Positions 38,072 through 47,924 of a DNA stretch of 64,000 nt are shown here, piece by piece. Position numbers and translations under genes: made by a program. Below the pieces are notes generated by a model. It ran no database searches, was not told where the DNA came from, and saw only the letters and a program-made list of their open reading frames with translations. The stretch lies in assembly GCA_031257015.1 (NCBI GenBank), contig JAIRPK010000022.1, positions 1 to 64,000 on the forward strand, read 5' to 3'. The stretch comes from Tannerellaceae bacterium. Lineage in GTDB: Bacteria > Bacteroidota > Bacteroidia > Bacteroidales > Tannerellaceae. Each line of letters opens with the position of its first letter. Position 1 is the stretch's first letter.

Positions 38072-38079
38072 CAAAGATA
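38072..38079 (-). promoter_or_regulatory. -7 promoter box for frr-rsgA
   Basis: The minus strand reads TATCTTTG, 22 bases before the frr start. Confidence 0.55.
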
Positions 38080-38660
38080 GGGAAAAATTAAACCGTTTAT
38101 TTATGATTGGCCTCTTTGGAGCGGTGTAAACGCATCAGGGCGGAGGGTAATTCATGGTTGAACATCTGCTTTTACGCCGAATATTTTATATGTATTATTT
38201 CTAACAGCCGACTTTTGATGACCTTCGAGCATGATAATCATACACATGGCTTGAACAGGGCTAATTTGCCGCAGGGCATGATGACCAACAACCGTTTCTC
38301 GGCGCCGGACGTGAAACGGAGATATTGCCGGTTATGCAAAGCTTCCGGGTCTTTATTTCCGGTCGGTTCAGACTGCGAAATAACTTCGGCGGAGTCGTCC
38401 GGTTTCGTTTATTTCTTATGTCTAATTGTCGCGTTGGCCGACGGGAATTGTATGAATGAGGCTGGTGGCAGGAGAATCTTGTTGCTCTGCATGTGTTATT
38501 TTGTTATTTGAATCGGCTTTAAATCAGGTTTATATATAAATAAAAGTTGGTTGCTCACTGGAAATCGGGGGGGGGATTTTTCCGTGGAGATGAACATAAG
38601 TTATAAAAGAGTGGAGGATTTTAAATCCATGCTTTGTGTCTTTATTATTTTATGTTTCAA
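38080..38660. other. gene-free stretch upstream of frr and before array E
   Basis: A 134-codon plus-strand frame (38107-38511) has no recognisable content, no promoter box and an odd Cys-rich translation; I do not call it. A run of nine Gs lies at 38567-38575, a possible slippage or sequencing-error spot. Nothing else seen. Confidence 0.4.
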
Positions 38661-38662
38661 TT

Positions 38663-39262
38663 CCAGTATGAGGGAAATGCTCCCGAAAATTTCTGGAGGT
38701 TTTCCCCGCGAAGGAAATGCTTCAAAAAAAAATATTGAGATTTTCCCCCTTGAGGGAAAGTGTGCTGAAAATTTCTAGAGGCTTTCCCCGCGAAGGAAAT
38801 GCTTCAAAAAAAAATATTTAGATTTTCCCCCTTGATGGAAAGTGTGCTGAAAATTTCTGGAGGCTTTCCCCGCGAAGGGAATGCTTCAAAAAAAAATTAT
38901 TTAGTTTTTCCCCCTTGAGGGAAAGTGTGCTGAAAATTTCTGGAGGTTTTCCCCGCGAAGGGAATGCTTCAAAAAAACTTCATTTAGATTTTCCCCCTTG
39001 AGGGAAAGTGTGCTGAAAATTTCTGGGAGCTTTCCCCGCGAAGGGAATGCTTCAAAAAAAAATATTGAGTTTTTCCCCCTTGAGGGAAAGTGTGCTGAAA
39101 ATTTCTGGAGGCTTTCCCCGCGAAGGGAATGTGTCAAAAAAAAAATATTTAGTTTTTCCCCCTTGAGGGAAATGCACCTGAAAATTTCGGGAAGCGTTCC
39201 CCCATGGGGGAAAGGCTCAATATTTTTTCAGGAGGGTTTCCACCTTTGGGGAAAGTGTCAGG
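38663..39262. repeat. Array E: 82-83-bp composite repeat, two alternating hairpins 41-42 bp apart
   Basis: Fourteen C-run hairpin cores are spaced 41 or 42 bases (C-runs start at 38704, 38745, 38786, 38827, 38868, 38910, 38951, 38993, 39034, 39075, 39116, 39158, 39199 and 39240). Two kinds alternate: TTCCC-CGCGAA-GGGAA and TTTCCC-CCTTGA-GGGAAA, each with a six-base loop. They are linked by A-run segments (CTTCAAAAAAAAATATT) or by GTGTGCTGAAAATTTCTGG. The last two copies are decayed. It lies between frr and the 3' end of the HhH/barrel gene. The period is close to four helical turns or two 21-bp steps. Confidence 0.93.
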
Positions 39263-39298
39263 AAAAAGTTTCGGGAGTGTTTTTCTTATGTGCGGGGG

Positions 39299-41350
39299 CT
39301 AGATTTTCCATCGCATAAGGATTTGTATGTCGGTCTTGTCTTGACCTTCGATTTCTTCGAGGTCGGAGTTGATGGTTTCTCTGTCGGAGTAATGGCTGTT
39401 GCCGATTTTCATGGTGAGGGCGAGGCACTTGAGGATGTCCCAGCGGATGAGGGTTGCGAGGCGGAGGCCTTTTCCGCAGAGTTGCGGGCGACTGTATGCG
39501 TGTGTAGCGCTCTTTTCGAGCGAGATGAGGCGGGTGGCGCCGTCGGGGGCGTTGAACCATGCGGCGTAGAGGTTTATTTGTAATGGCTGGCGGGGAATGG
39601 CGCATCCGGCGCTTTGCGATATGGCGATGCCTCGGCTGAGGGTTTCTGCTTCGGAGTATGCAACGCCGTCGGCGGCGGTTTTGAGGTCAATTGCGCCGAG
39701 GCGATATTGAGAGTGAAGGCGAAGACTGCGGCGGGAGCATGGCATGGTGGGGTGGGGGGCTGATGCAGAGGCGGCGTTCTTTTCCTTTTGCCGGTATTTG
39801 TATCGGATATAAAATGTGAGTTCGTCGGATTGCGGGTAATCGACTTGCGCCATATATTCGATGCCGGTGGATGGCGCGTCAATGCCGAACTTGAGCCATG
39901 GGTGGCGGAAGCTGTCGATGTAGGCTGACAGCAGGAGGTCGGCGAAGGGGTTGAAGCGCATGGCGGCATAGAATCCTTCTTCGTTTTGAGTTGTGGTGCT
40001 TTGGCTGAAGGCGTTGGCGAAAAATGCCTGGTATTGCCTGTCATAGTATCGGTGCAGGAACAGGAGTTCGAGCCTTGAGGTTGGGTAGTATTTGATGGCG
40101 TTGAGCGTTGCGATGGCTTTATTTGCCGAGATGGCTGTTTCGCCGAATATCATGATGTTGCGCTTGCGAATGGTATAGTCGGCGCTGATGTTTGTGTTTT
40201 CATGCCCGCGGAAGAGGAAGATGTTGCGTGGCTGCGGTTTGGGAATGATTTTGTGGTTGACGAAGCGGTAGTTTATGGCTGTGAGGCCGACGGAGAGTTC
40301 GGCGGAGGAGTAGAGGATGTTGCCTCCGATGGTTTGCATCTTCAGTGTATGTTTTTTTTGCATTTCGCGGGGAAGGTTGTGGAGGCCGTCCGTTTTTATG
40401 GATGCGATGTAGTTACTGTCGGTCACGGCTGCGTCGAGATGGCGGAGGGAATAGAAGGCGCTAATGTTTATGTTCTTGCAGTCCAGGGTGAGGGCTGCTC
40501 CGCGCAGGAAGTCGTATTCGTTAGCGGATGCGTGGCGTGTGAATCCGTGTGTTCGCTTTTCCTGCCGGACGAGTGTTGACGTATGGCTGGGAACAAACTC
40601 CGAGCTGATCGTCAGTCCTTGTCCGAACGTGGCTTTGTAGTCGCCCAGGGCGATGCTTTGAAGTATGCCTGTGTTTTTAAGGAGGAAGTGAGCGGAGTAG
40701 AAATCGTATCCCTTGTTGTTTTTGTTGAGAAGGGCTTCGCCTGCATCTTTCTCTGCCGTTATGCCGGCTTGCAGTTTGTCGCGCAGGCTAACCGTGTACC
40801 TGAGCGAGTGGTAGAACTGTTCGCCGAGATATTTCCGGTTGGGGTATTGGGCGGCGATACTGTCCGGCAGGTCGCGGTAGCCCTTCTTTTGTTGCAGGCA
40901 GCGATCGTATCTCAACAGTATCTCATGGCGACCGTATTTCGGTAGATATTTGAGGGGAAGTGGCGGTCGGCCTCCTTCTTTTTCAGGAACGTGGACGAAA
41001 GGCAGGAGAAGTTCGCGCGTGGCATGATTTAATCCTTTAACGTCTTTAAGTTCATAAATGCTCACCATCTTGCCGTAACGTTTTATATGGGAAAGGATGC
41101 TGTTAATATGTTCGTCGGTGAGGAACGGAAGGCGTCGCAAGTCGCCGGCCTTAACGGTGTTGAGGTCAAATGGATGTTCGGAAATGTCCGACAGTTCGGA
41201 GTAGAGCATTTCCATGCGGGTGTCATCCTCATCGTCGCCGGCCATTTCGTTAACATACTCGATCCATTTCCCGGAATGTTCAACCGTTTGGCTACGGCTT
41301 GCGGGGTAGCAGGCAAATAGCACGCTACATATTAATATACAGTGTCGCAT
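39299..41350 (-). CDS. secreted helix-hairpin-helix / beta-barrel protein
   Basis: 683 residues with a Sec signal (about 1-20, ending SRSQ). An N-terminal helix-hairpin-helix part (about 50-115) shows two ComEA-like copies: PFDLNTVKAGDLRRLPFLTDE and MVSIYELKDVKGLNHATRE. From about 140 to the end it has alternating strands typical of an outer-membrane barrel (SLRYTVSLRDKLQAGITAEK, FYSAHFLLKNTG, ILMRWKI at the end). This combination is known in Bacteroidota as an uncharacterised HhH-containing outer-membrane protein. The next gene (PorV-like) lies eight bases upstream, so they form an operon. Confidence 0.7.
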   Translation of the reverse strand: MRHCILICSVLFACYPASRSQTVEHSGKWIEYVNEMAGDDEDDTRMEMLYSELSDISEHPFDLNTVKAGDLRRLPFLTDEHINSILSHIKRYGKMVSIYELKDVKGLNHATRELLLPFVHVPEKEGGRPPLPLKYLPKYGRHEILLRYDRCLQQKKGYRDLPDSIAAQYPNRKYLGEQFYHSLRYTVSLRDKLQAGITAEKDAGEALLNKNNKGYDFYSAHFLLKNTGILQSIALGDYKATFGQGLTISSEFVPSHTSTLVRQEKRTHGFTRHASANEYDFLRGAALTLDCKNINISAFYSLRHLDAAVTDSNYIASIKTDGLHNLPREMQKKHTLKMQTIGGNILYSSAELSVGLTAINYRFVNHKIIPKPQPRNIFLFRGHENTNISADYTIRKRNIMIFGETAISANKAIATLNAIKYYPTSRLELLFLHRYYDRQYQAFFANAFSQSTTTQNEEGFYAAMRFNPFADLLLSAYIDSFRHPWLKFGIDAPSTGIEYMAQVDYPQSDELTFYIRYKYRQKEKNAASASAPHPTMPCSRRSLRLHSQYRLGAIDLKTAADGVAYSEAETLSRGIAISQSAGCAIPRQPLQINLYAAWFNAPDGATRLISLEKSATHAYSRPQLCGKGLRLATLIRWDILKCLALTMKIGNSHYSDRETINSDLEEIEGQDKTDIQILMRWKI

Positions 41351-41358
41351 GATTCGCG

Positions 41359-42177
41359 TTAAAAAAAGTATGAAACGCCCATCCCGCTGCTTGCTCCCAG
41401 CAGGGGATGAAGGACGCCGGCTACGTCAATGCCGAATCGTAAATACTTGTATCCTATTCCGAAAGATGGGAGCGGCGGCGAGAGTTTCATTCCTCCCCTG
41501 ATATGGAAGTCGTTGAACGCGGTACATTCCAGTCCGATGCCGCAGTCCAGCGCCTGGCCTTCCGCGTATCCGATATTTCCCGACACTAACACGGCCTCAG
41601 TCATCGTCCATTGGGCGCCGGCCTGAACTGTTCCGGGCGTAAACTTCTCTCGGCTGTGTTTTTCTCCAATGTCTGCCGAAGGATAATTCATAATCGTCAG
41701 TCCCAGCAGCAATCTCTCACTGCAATACCAGCTCAATCCGACATCGGCAGCGAGCGCCGACCGGCGATCTTCTTCATCCGTAGCGGTCTGTATCATTGCA
41801 TACTCGACTGCCACGCCGAGCGCCCAGCGTTTGCCCAGTTGCCTGGCAGTTGCCCAGCGAAAGAGGCTTTCCCGATAATCATCATAGCCGAAAGATGCAA
41901 CATGCAAGCCTGTCGAGACGAAATGCCCCGGCAGTATGCCTCCCGCATTGAGCGTGCATAGTTCTTTCAGCGAGTACCGGTTAAAACAGTTCATTTCCAG
42001 GCGTGCCCCTTCAGCCCAAGCCGCCAGCGAGGGGTTGAACAGAACGCTCGTGACCGTTTCGCTGCCGCCCAGCCCCAAGCTGCGCATGTCTCCGGTGCGG
42101 AGATTATCAAGAGAAAATAAGTGCGTATGAAAACATGTAAGGAATAAAAAACATAGAAGGTTTGGTCGTATATTCAT
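41359..42177 (-). CDS. PorV/PorQ-like outer-membrane beta-barrel protein
   Basis: 272 residues with a Sec signal (about 1-21, LLCFLFLTCFHTHLFS). The start of the mature part (RSLGLGGSETVTSVLFNPSLAAWA) resembles the FadL-superfamily PorV/PorQ group, in which a small-residue-rich segment ending in NPA/NPS is conserved. Repeated amphipathic strands follow (GLHVASFGYDDYRES, GYKYLRFGIDVAGVLHP, MGVSYFF). Terminal Phe fits a barrel end. A role in type IX secretion is only a possibility. Operon with the HhH/barrel gene. Confidence 0.65.
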   Translation of the reverse strand: MNIRPNLLCFLFLTCFHTHLFSLDNLRTGDMRSLGLGGSETVTSVLFNPSLAAWAEGARLEMNCFNRYSLKELCTLNAGGILPGHFVSTGLHVASFGYDDYRESLFRWATARQLGKRWALGVAVEYAMIQTATDEEDRRSALAADVGLSWYCSERLLLGLTIMNYPSADIGEKHSREKFTPGTVQAGAQWTMTEAVLVSGNIGYAEGQALDCGIGLECTAFNDFHIRGGMKLSPPLPSFGIGYKYLRFGIDVAGVLHPLLGASSGMGVSYFF

Positions 42178-42201
42178 CTCATTATTATATTAAAAATCGT
42201 G

Positions 42202-42209
42202 CAAATATA
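42202..42209 (-). promoter_or_regulatory. -7 promoter box for the PorV-like operon
   Basis: The minus strand reads TATATTTG, 24 bases before the start codon at 42177. Confidence 0.45.
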
Positions 42210-42367
42210 GGCCGGAAAGTTCATTCTGGCAAGCGCGGAGAAGCTTTCGCGACCGTGTTCTTGCGTCTGGGGGCGTAATTTCTCTCATTTTCAGGAATAA
42301 GTTTAGCGGTAATAATATAATGTGTATCTCGCTTGCTTTCCTGTTGTGAATGGAAATGACGGGAAAC

Positions 42368-42405
42368 AAAAATCTCCGCAAGGACATGGTCTTTTGCGGA
42401 GATTT
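42368..42405 (-). terminator. terminator of the TPR gene
   Basis: AAATCTCCGCAA (42370-42381) pairs perfectly with TTGCGGAGATTT (42394-42405); on the minus strand a five-T run follows (plus A-run 42368-42372). Confidence 0.85.
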
Positions 42406-42457
42406 CCGGATGCTGGGGGGACTGAATGTCTTGTTCTTTTCCGAGGGGACGAAGAGA

Positions 42458-44662
42458 TTAGTCCATCATATACCGTAGCTGGTCGAACATGAAGGGAACG
42501 TCGTTTTTGTCTATCCCGGCGGCGACGAGGTATGGGAGGTCTTTTTCAAAGTATTCGATGAAGGTGTCCATATCGACTTTGAAGTCATATTCTTCGTCTC
42601 CTTCCTGGCTTTTAATGGCGAGGAAGTAGTAGTTAATTGCTTCGGAGAATTTCTTTCTTGCCCAGGAGGTGTGGCCTGCATTGATGAAGTCGTGTACGGC
42701 GAGCGTGTCATTGTTCGCTCCTTCTTCCAGTAATTTCTTATAGTATTCAAAGGCTTGGTCATACTTGCCGGCGAGGAAGAGCGCCCATGCCAAAGGACGC
42801 CATGCACGATGAGTTTTTGTGTCCAGATAATCTACTTTGAAATAGTATTTGAGTGATTCTGCGTGCTCGCCGAGTTCGAGGTAGCAATGGCCGATGCTTA
42901 ACTGGATAGATAGATTGTCGGGGTTCATACTTTCAAGTCTGCGATAGTACTCCAGCGCTTGGGCGGGGCGTCCTGTTGCACGGTAGCATCCGGCAATTCG
43001 TTTGATGAGCCATTTGCTCTGGGTGTTGATGAGGTCAGCCTGTATGTATTCGGCAATGGCGGCGTCGATGTCTCCTTTCATTTGCTGGCAGTATCCGGCT
43101 TTCTGCATGAGCATGTCGTTGTTTGGGTCTGCGATTTTCAGCTTCATGAATAAGTCGAAGGCTTCGTCGAAGTAGTTTTTTTTCAGATAGTATTCGGCTA
43201 TGATGGAGAGGCTTTCGTTGTCGGACAGGTATGGACGGAGGATGGGAAGGTTATAAAAGTCGAGGGGCAAGAGGAAAATGTCGTTGTAGTCTCCGCGGAA
43301 GTGATGAAGCTTGAAGAACCGGTAGAGGTCTTGGATACATTGGCTGACGATAACGTCGAATTTGCCCTTTTCGCCGACGATTATGTCCTTGAATTGCGAC
43401 ATGGCTTCTATCGTGTTGCCGTGCAGCTGGCTGAGGAAGCGTTGTCGTTCGGGCGACGGCTGTCTGATAATGGAGAGGAGGAAGGAATATTTGTCGGAGT
43501 TGCAGAGGAAGATTAGGGCGTCGGTTATTGACCGCAGGCCGTTTCGTGTATCGTCATCTTCTAGTTCTTCGAGGTTGGAGTGGTTGGACATGAATGGGAG
43601 GAACCAGTTGCTCATGTCGCGGAAGAAATCGAAGTGTTTTAGATAGGCAAATGTAGAGTGCATTACGTCGGCTCCTTCCATTTGAAGTTCGTTGTATTCT
43701 TCGATTGATTTTCCGAGAGCTGTATCTTCCAGCATTTCTTGCCATTCGGGATTTTCCTCCTCGAACATTTCGGGGTTAAAGTCATGGATATTCATCTTGT
43801 TCATGTTGGGGACGTATTTTGTCATTTTGGGAATGATTTCATCATGAAGCTTGCGCGTTATTTTGTCCGTTTCCTTGGCAAGGATGAATTTCAGGGTGAT
43901 GGTACGCAGGCGTTTGGCGAATCCGGGAGTTTCGGCCAGGGCTGCCAGCCGATTGCTTATTTGTGGATAAAACCCAGTGCGTTTGTGATGTATATATAGC
44001 ATGATTAAGAGGCCTATCAGCGCTCTGGCACGCACTTCTTCATGTTTTCCTTCGTCGGAGGCATGGAGAAGGAGCAGAAACTTTTCCTTGTCAAAGTAGG
44101 AGAAGAGGCTTAACACCAGGGCTGAGACTACCTGGCAGCCGGTCGTGCAGGGAAGTTTTTCATCATCCAATATCTCGGTGATGTCATTGTATTCATCATG
44201 GGAAATCCGAGCAGAGAGCCATATACGGTTAAATATTTGTATCAGGGTCTTCTCGTAATAGTAGTTAGATTCGTATTCACATACGACGGATACTCTATTA
44301 TACAGATCTTTAATAGCCTGGTTGCCGTCAAAGTATGAACGGTTCTTCCTCAACGCATAATAAACCGGCGGGGCTTCACATTCTTCCATCAGGCGCAGCT
44401 TGGTTAGTTCCGCAATTTCGTACAGCGAGCTTAGCATATCGTCATATATTTGCTTCTGCATAGGATCCGGCGCATAGATAAGGCGATAGTTCAACATCCG
44501 TTTATATGTTTCTTCCAGTTCAAGAACCTTGTCGAGGGAAATCGCATCGGGAGCATGATTCAGGAAACTTTGCAGGCAACCAAAAGCATTTTTGAGTTCT
44601 TTCTTGTCGAGCAACTCCATTATTCGCTCATAAGAAAGGTTTATGTTCTGTTTTGTTATCAT
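42458..44662 (-). CDS. tetratricopeptide-repeat protein
   Basis: 734 residues, no signal peptide, all-helical and acidic. The first 470 residues are helical with no motif I recognise; from about 475 to 680 there are TPR-like units (YYLKKNYFDEAFDLFMKLKIADPNNDMLMQKAGYC, IQLSIGHCYLELGEHAESLKYYFKVDYLD, ALFLAGKYDQAFEYYKKLLEEGANN). Likely a cytoplasmic scaffold. Homologues of this length are usual in Bacteroidales, unnamed. Divergent from lepA, with promoters for both in the 82-base gap. Confidence 0.75.
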   Translation of the reverse strand: MITKQNINLSYERIMELLDKKELKNAFGCLQSFLNHAPDAISLDKVLELEETYKRMLNYRLIYAPDPMQKQIYDDMLSSLYEIAELTKLRLMEECEAPPVYYALRKNRSYFDGNQAIKDLYNRVSVVCEYESNYYYEKTLIQIFNRIWLSARISHDEYNDITEILDDEKLPCTTGCQVVSALVLSLFSYFDKEKFLLLLHASDEGKHEEVRARALIGLLIMLYIHHKRTGFYPQISNRLAALAETPGFAKRLRTITLKFILAKETDKITRKLHDEIIPKMTKYVPNMNKMNIHDFNPEMFEEENPEWQEMLEDTALGKSIEEYNELQMEGADVMHSTFAYLKHFDFFRDMSNWFLPFMSNHSNLEELEDDDTRNGLRSITDALIFLCNSDKYSFLLSIIRQPSPERQRFLSQLHGNTIEAMSQFKDIIVGEKGKFDVIVSQCIQDLYRFFKLHHFRGDYNDIFLLPLDFYNLPILRPYLSDNESLSIIAEYYLKKNYFDEAFDLFMKLKIADPNNDMLMQKAGYCQQMKGDIDAAIAEYIQADLINTQSKWLIKRIAGCYRATGRPAQALEYYRRLESMNPDNLSIQLSIGHCYLELGEHAESLKYYFKVDYLDTKTHRAWRPLAWALFLAGKYDQAFEYYKKLLEEGANNDTLAVHDFINAGHTSWARKKFSEAINYYFLAIKSQEGDEEYDFKVDMDTFIEYFEKDLPYLVAAGIDKNDVPFMFDQLRYMMD

Positions 44663-44690
44663 ATCTACTAAAATTCGTGTATTTAATGTC

Positions 44691-44698
44691 CAAAAGTA
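44691..44698 (-). promoter_or_regulatory. -7 promoter box for the TPR gene
   Basis: The minus strand reads TACTTTTG, 28 bases before the start codon; back-to-back with the lepA promoter. Confidence 0.45.
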
Positions 44699-44719
44699 AA
44701 GGTTTCCACTCTAAATTCC

Positions 44720-44727
44720 TATCTTTG
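44720..44727 (+). promoter_or_regulatory. -7 promoter box for lepA
   Basis: TATCTTTG, 17 bases before the ATG at 44745. Confidence 0.55.
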
Positions 44728-44744
44728 CGACAAAATAACAAGCA

Positions 44745-46532
44745 ATGAAAAATATTCGTAACTTTTGTATTATAGCTCACATTGATCATGGAAAAAGCAC
44801 TTTGGCCGACCGCCTGCTTGAATATACCAAAACCATTGAAGCGAATAACTTACAAGCGCAAATTCTGGACGATATGGACTTGGAACGTGAACGCGGAATA
44901 ACAATCAAGAGCCATGCCATACAAATGGAATACATATATAATAATGAAACTTACACTCTCAATCTAATAGATACTCCGGGGCACGTGGATTTCTCCTACG
45001 AAGTCTCTCGCTCCATCGCTGCATGTGAAGGGGCTTTGCTTATTGTGGACGCCGCGCAAGGCATACAGGCTCAAACAATCTCCAACCTTTACATGGCTAT
45101 TGAGCATGACCTGGAAATCATCCCTGTCATTAACAAAATTGACCTCCCAAGCGCTATGCCTGACGAAGTGGAAGACCAAATAATCGAACTCCTCGGATGT
45201 TCACGCGAAAGTATCCTCCGCGCCAGCGGAAAAACAGGGGAAGGCGTATATCAAATACTTGAGGCTATCGTAAAGAAAGTCCCATCTCCCGCCGGAAATC
45301 CGGATGCGCCGCTACAATGCCTGATATTCGACTCGGTTTTCAATTCTTTCAGAGGCATAATCGCATATTTCAAAGTGGTAAATGGCATAATCCGCAAAGG
45401 AGACATGGTTAAATTCATTGCTACCGGCAAAGAATATGATGCCGACGAGGTAGGCATCCTGAAACTCGAAATGTCCCCACGCAACGAAATAAGAACGGGC
45501 GACGTCGGCTACATTATTTCAGGTATCAAATCGTCAAATGAAGTAAGAGTAGGAGACACAATCACGCATATCAAAGGCGGAGCAACAGAAGGAATCGCCG
45601 GTTTTGAAGAAGTCAAACCGATGGTCTTCGCAGGTGTTTATCCAATCGAAAGCGAAGACTTTGAGAATCTACGTTCATCGCTCGAAAAACTCCAGCTCAA
45701 CGACGCATCGCTTACATTTCAGCCGGAAAGTTCCGTTGCGCTCGGATTCGGCTTCCGTTGCGGATTCCTTGGATTGCTGCACATGGAAATTGTACAGGAA
45801 AGGCTTGAACGGGAGTTTGACATGAATGTAATCACAACTGTGCCTAACGTTTCTTACCATGTTTATGACAAAAAGGGCAATTGTATCGAAGTCCACAACC
45901 CAGGCGGCCTTCCTGACCCTACGCTAATAGATCGTATCGAAGAACCTTATATTCGCGCCTCCGTTATCACTAATACGACTTATATAGGCCCGATTATGAC
46001 GCTATGTCTGGGCAAACGTGGAATCCTGGTCAAACAAGATTATATCTCCGGCGACAGGGTTGAAATCTTTTATGACCTTCCTCTTGGCGAAATCGTAATT
46101 GACTTTTACGATAAGCTGAAAAGCATATCCAAGGGGTATGCCTCTTTCGACTATCATTTGCATGACTTCAGACCGGGAAAGCTAATCAAGCTGGACATCC
46201 TTCTTAATGGCGAACCGGTTGACGCTCTTTCCACATTAACGCACGTTGACAACAGCGTTTCCTTCGGACGGAAAATGTGCGAAAAATTAAAAGAACTCAT
46301 TCCTCGCCAGCAATTCGACATAGCTGTGCAAGCAGCCATCGGATCAAAAATCATCGCCCGCGAAACAATTAAAGCCGTTCGCAAAGACGTAACTGCCAAA
46401 TGCTATGGCGGCGATATTTCCCGCAAACGCAAACTTTTGGAAAAACAAAAGGAAGGCAAAAAACGCATGAAGCAAATTGGAACCGTCGAAGTTCCGCAAA
46501 AAGCCTTCCTCGCCGTTTTGAAACTGGACTGA
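44745..46532 (+). CDS. lepA: elongation factor 4 (LepA)
   Basis: 595-residue translational GTPase that acts on ribosomes during initiation or under ionic stress. G1 [19 protein letters not shown] near 10, G3 [12 protein letters not shown] near 76 and G4 NKIDLP near 130 are present, and the LepA-specific C-terminal domain ends [20 protein letters not shown], which distinguishes it from EF-G and TypA. Normal length. Transcribed alone; no clear T-run hairpin follows before array F. Confidence 0.97.
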   Translation: MKNIRNFCIIAHIDHGKSTLADRLLEYTKTIEANNLQAQILDDMDLERERGITIKSHAIQMEYIYNNETYTLNLIDTPGHVDFSYEVSRSIAACEGALLIVDAAQGIQAQTISNLYMAIEHDLEIIPVINKIDLPSAMPDEVEDQIIELLGCSRESILRASGKTGEGVYQILEAIVKKVPSPAGNPDAPLQCLIFDSVFNSFRGIIAYFKVVNGIIRKGDMVKFIATGKEYDADEVGILKLEMSPRNEIRTGDVGYIISGIKSSNEVRVGDTITHIKGGATEGIAGFEEVKPMVFAGVYPIESEDFENLRSSLEKLQLNDASLTFQPESSVALGFGFRCGFLGLLHMEIVQERLEREFDMNVITTVPNVSYHVYDKKGNCIEVHNPGGLPDPTLIDRIEEPYIRASVITNTTYIGPIMTLCLGKRGILVKQDYISGDRVEIFYDLPLGEIVIDFYDKLKSISKGYASFDYHLHDFRPGKLIKLDILLNGEPVDALSTLTHVDNSVSFGRKMCEKLKELIPRQQFDIAVQAAIGSKIIARETIKAVRKDVTAKCYGGDISRKRKLLEKQKEGKKRMKQIGTVEVPQKAFLAVLKLD

Positions 46533-46859
46533 TCTTTCTAATCGCGTGCCGGCTTCAATTTTTACAGTTTTTCCTTGAAGCAAAAGGTTCGCGTTTTTTT
46601 TATGTCTTATTTTTCGCCATATTCTCTTTTATCTATAAAAATGCTGGCTCGGAGCTTGGGATCTCGTCAAACAATATTTACAGTCGGTGTCCCTAAATAT
46701 AATTTTAGAATTATAACCAATCCATGGCATCACAAATATTAAGACGCGGAATAAGCGATGCGAATTTTTGATATAAATAATAAAGTTATTGCCAGCCAGG
46801 CCATTAATTTTTCATTCAACAGTTTACCGATTGATTTTCTGAAATAACTCTACGGCACT
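46533..46859. other. gene-free stretch between lepA and array F
   Basis: AT-rich, no supported ORF and no strong hairpin. It forms the 3' flank of lepA. Confidence 0.4.
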
Positions 46860-46945
46860 TTCCACACCGATGCGCGAACTTCCGTCACCGGTGCGCGAAC
46901 TTCCGTCACCGGTGCGCAGACTTTCCGCACCGGTGCGGAAATCTT
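46860..46945. repeat. Array F: short 21-bp tandem repeat with CACCGGTG core
   Basis: Four cores lie 21 bases apart: CACCGATG at 46865, then CACCGGTG at 46886, 46907 and 46928. The last extends to a perfect 20-bp palindrome TTTCCGCACCGGTGCGGAAA (46922-46941). The others are near-palindromes with TTCCG before the core and CGCGAA or CGCAGA after it. GC-rich within AT-rich surroundings. It lies between the converging lepA and queF genes. This is the smallest array. Confidence 0.9.
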
Positions 46946-47385
46946 CGGAACACACGACAATACCCCCGGTGATAATTCTAATTTTAATGTTCCAGGATTG
47001 CTGAGAAATGTTCGGCATTTCTTTTTCAGATTCGCTTGCGATTCTCCTTTTCCGTGAAATTCCTGCGCCAAGAAAAAGACTGAATTTTACTGATGATTGC
47101 CAAATACTCAGGAATAAATTATGATTTATGTTTATGCCTAATTGACAGTTCCGTTTTAAAATACATGAATCAGCTCCAGGTTGCAAACAAGACTTCTTGC
47201 AAACAGAGGCTATGGCTATACATTTTTATTGAAAGATGTTTACAGAAATATGCGATTCTCCCTTAATATTCAATCTGGCTGCTACGGTTTGTAACCTTAA
47301 TTTTGACGGTAAACGATTTTTGGAAGAGTAATAGTTTCACGAAATCACGTTGCATCTCCAAGCGCGATTGTCATGTTTGACACAC
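46946..47385. other. gene-free stretch between array F and the queF terminator
   Basis: No supported ORF; a 120-codon minus-strand frame (46824-47186) merely reads through array F. No RNA gene recognised. Confidence 0.4.
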
Positions 47386-47422
47386 AAAAAGGCCGTTGCT
47401 TCAGTATGTTTCGCAACGGCCT
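47386..47422 (-). terminator. terminator of queF
   Basis: AGGCCGTTGC (47390-47399) pairs with GCAACGGCCT (47413-47422); on the minus strand five Ts follow (plus A-run 47386-47390). Confidence 0.85.
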
Positions 47423-47456
47423 CCTGTTAGATATATTTAAATAAAAGAATACTGAT

Positions 47457-47912
47457 TCAAAAAGTTGATTTCATGTTGAAAAGCCTGGTTTGCGCAAGGG
47501 ATTCATATTTACTCCCCGGTTCGCCGTAGTTGGCATAAGGGTGGATGCTGATTCCTCCGCGGGAATTAAACAGCCCGGTCACTTCGATATAGCGTGGTTT
47601 CATGAGGCTTTCAAGGTCGCGCAGGATGATATTTACGCAGTCTTCATGGAAAGCGCCATGATTGCGAAAGCTGAAGAGGTATAGCTTGAGGCTTTTGCTT
47701 TCCACCAGCTTTTGGGCGGCGATATAATTAATGTGCATGGTTGCGAAATCAGGCTGCCCGGTGACGGGGCAGAGGGATGTGAACTCCGTGCAGACGAGGC
47801 TCACCCAATAGTCCCTGTCCGGGTGCGGATTTTCAAACGCTTCAAGCAATTGCGGGGAGTATTGCGCGGCGTAGTCGGTTTTCTTGCCTAGGAGGTTTAG
47901 GTTGTGCTCCAT
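47457..47912 (-). CDS. queF: NADPH-dependent 7-cyano-7-deazaguanine reductase
   Basis: 151-residue short-form (YkvM-type) QueF that reduces preQ0 to preQ1, the base Tgt inserts into tRNA. The catalytic Cys and Asp sit in [11 protein letters not shown], and the QueF motif [21 protein letters not shown] follows. tgt lies at the other end of this window. The start is 13 bases after the fucosidase stop, so they may be co-transcribed although unrelated in function. Confidence 0.96.
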   Translation of the reverse strand: MEHNLNLLGKKTDYAAQYSPQLLEAFENPHPDRDYWVSLVCTEFTSLCPVTGQPDFATMHINYIAAQKLVESKSLKLYLFSFRNHGAFHEDCVNIILRDLESLMKPRYIEVTGLFNSRGGISIHPYANYGEPGSKYESLAQTRLFNMKSTF

Positions 47913-47924
47913 TGCTAGTTTTAT

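Noticed and set aside
38107-38511. 134-codon plus-strand ORF upstream of frr
   Set aside because: No promoter, no homologue I recognise and an odd composition; likely chance.
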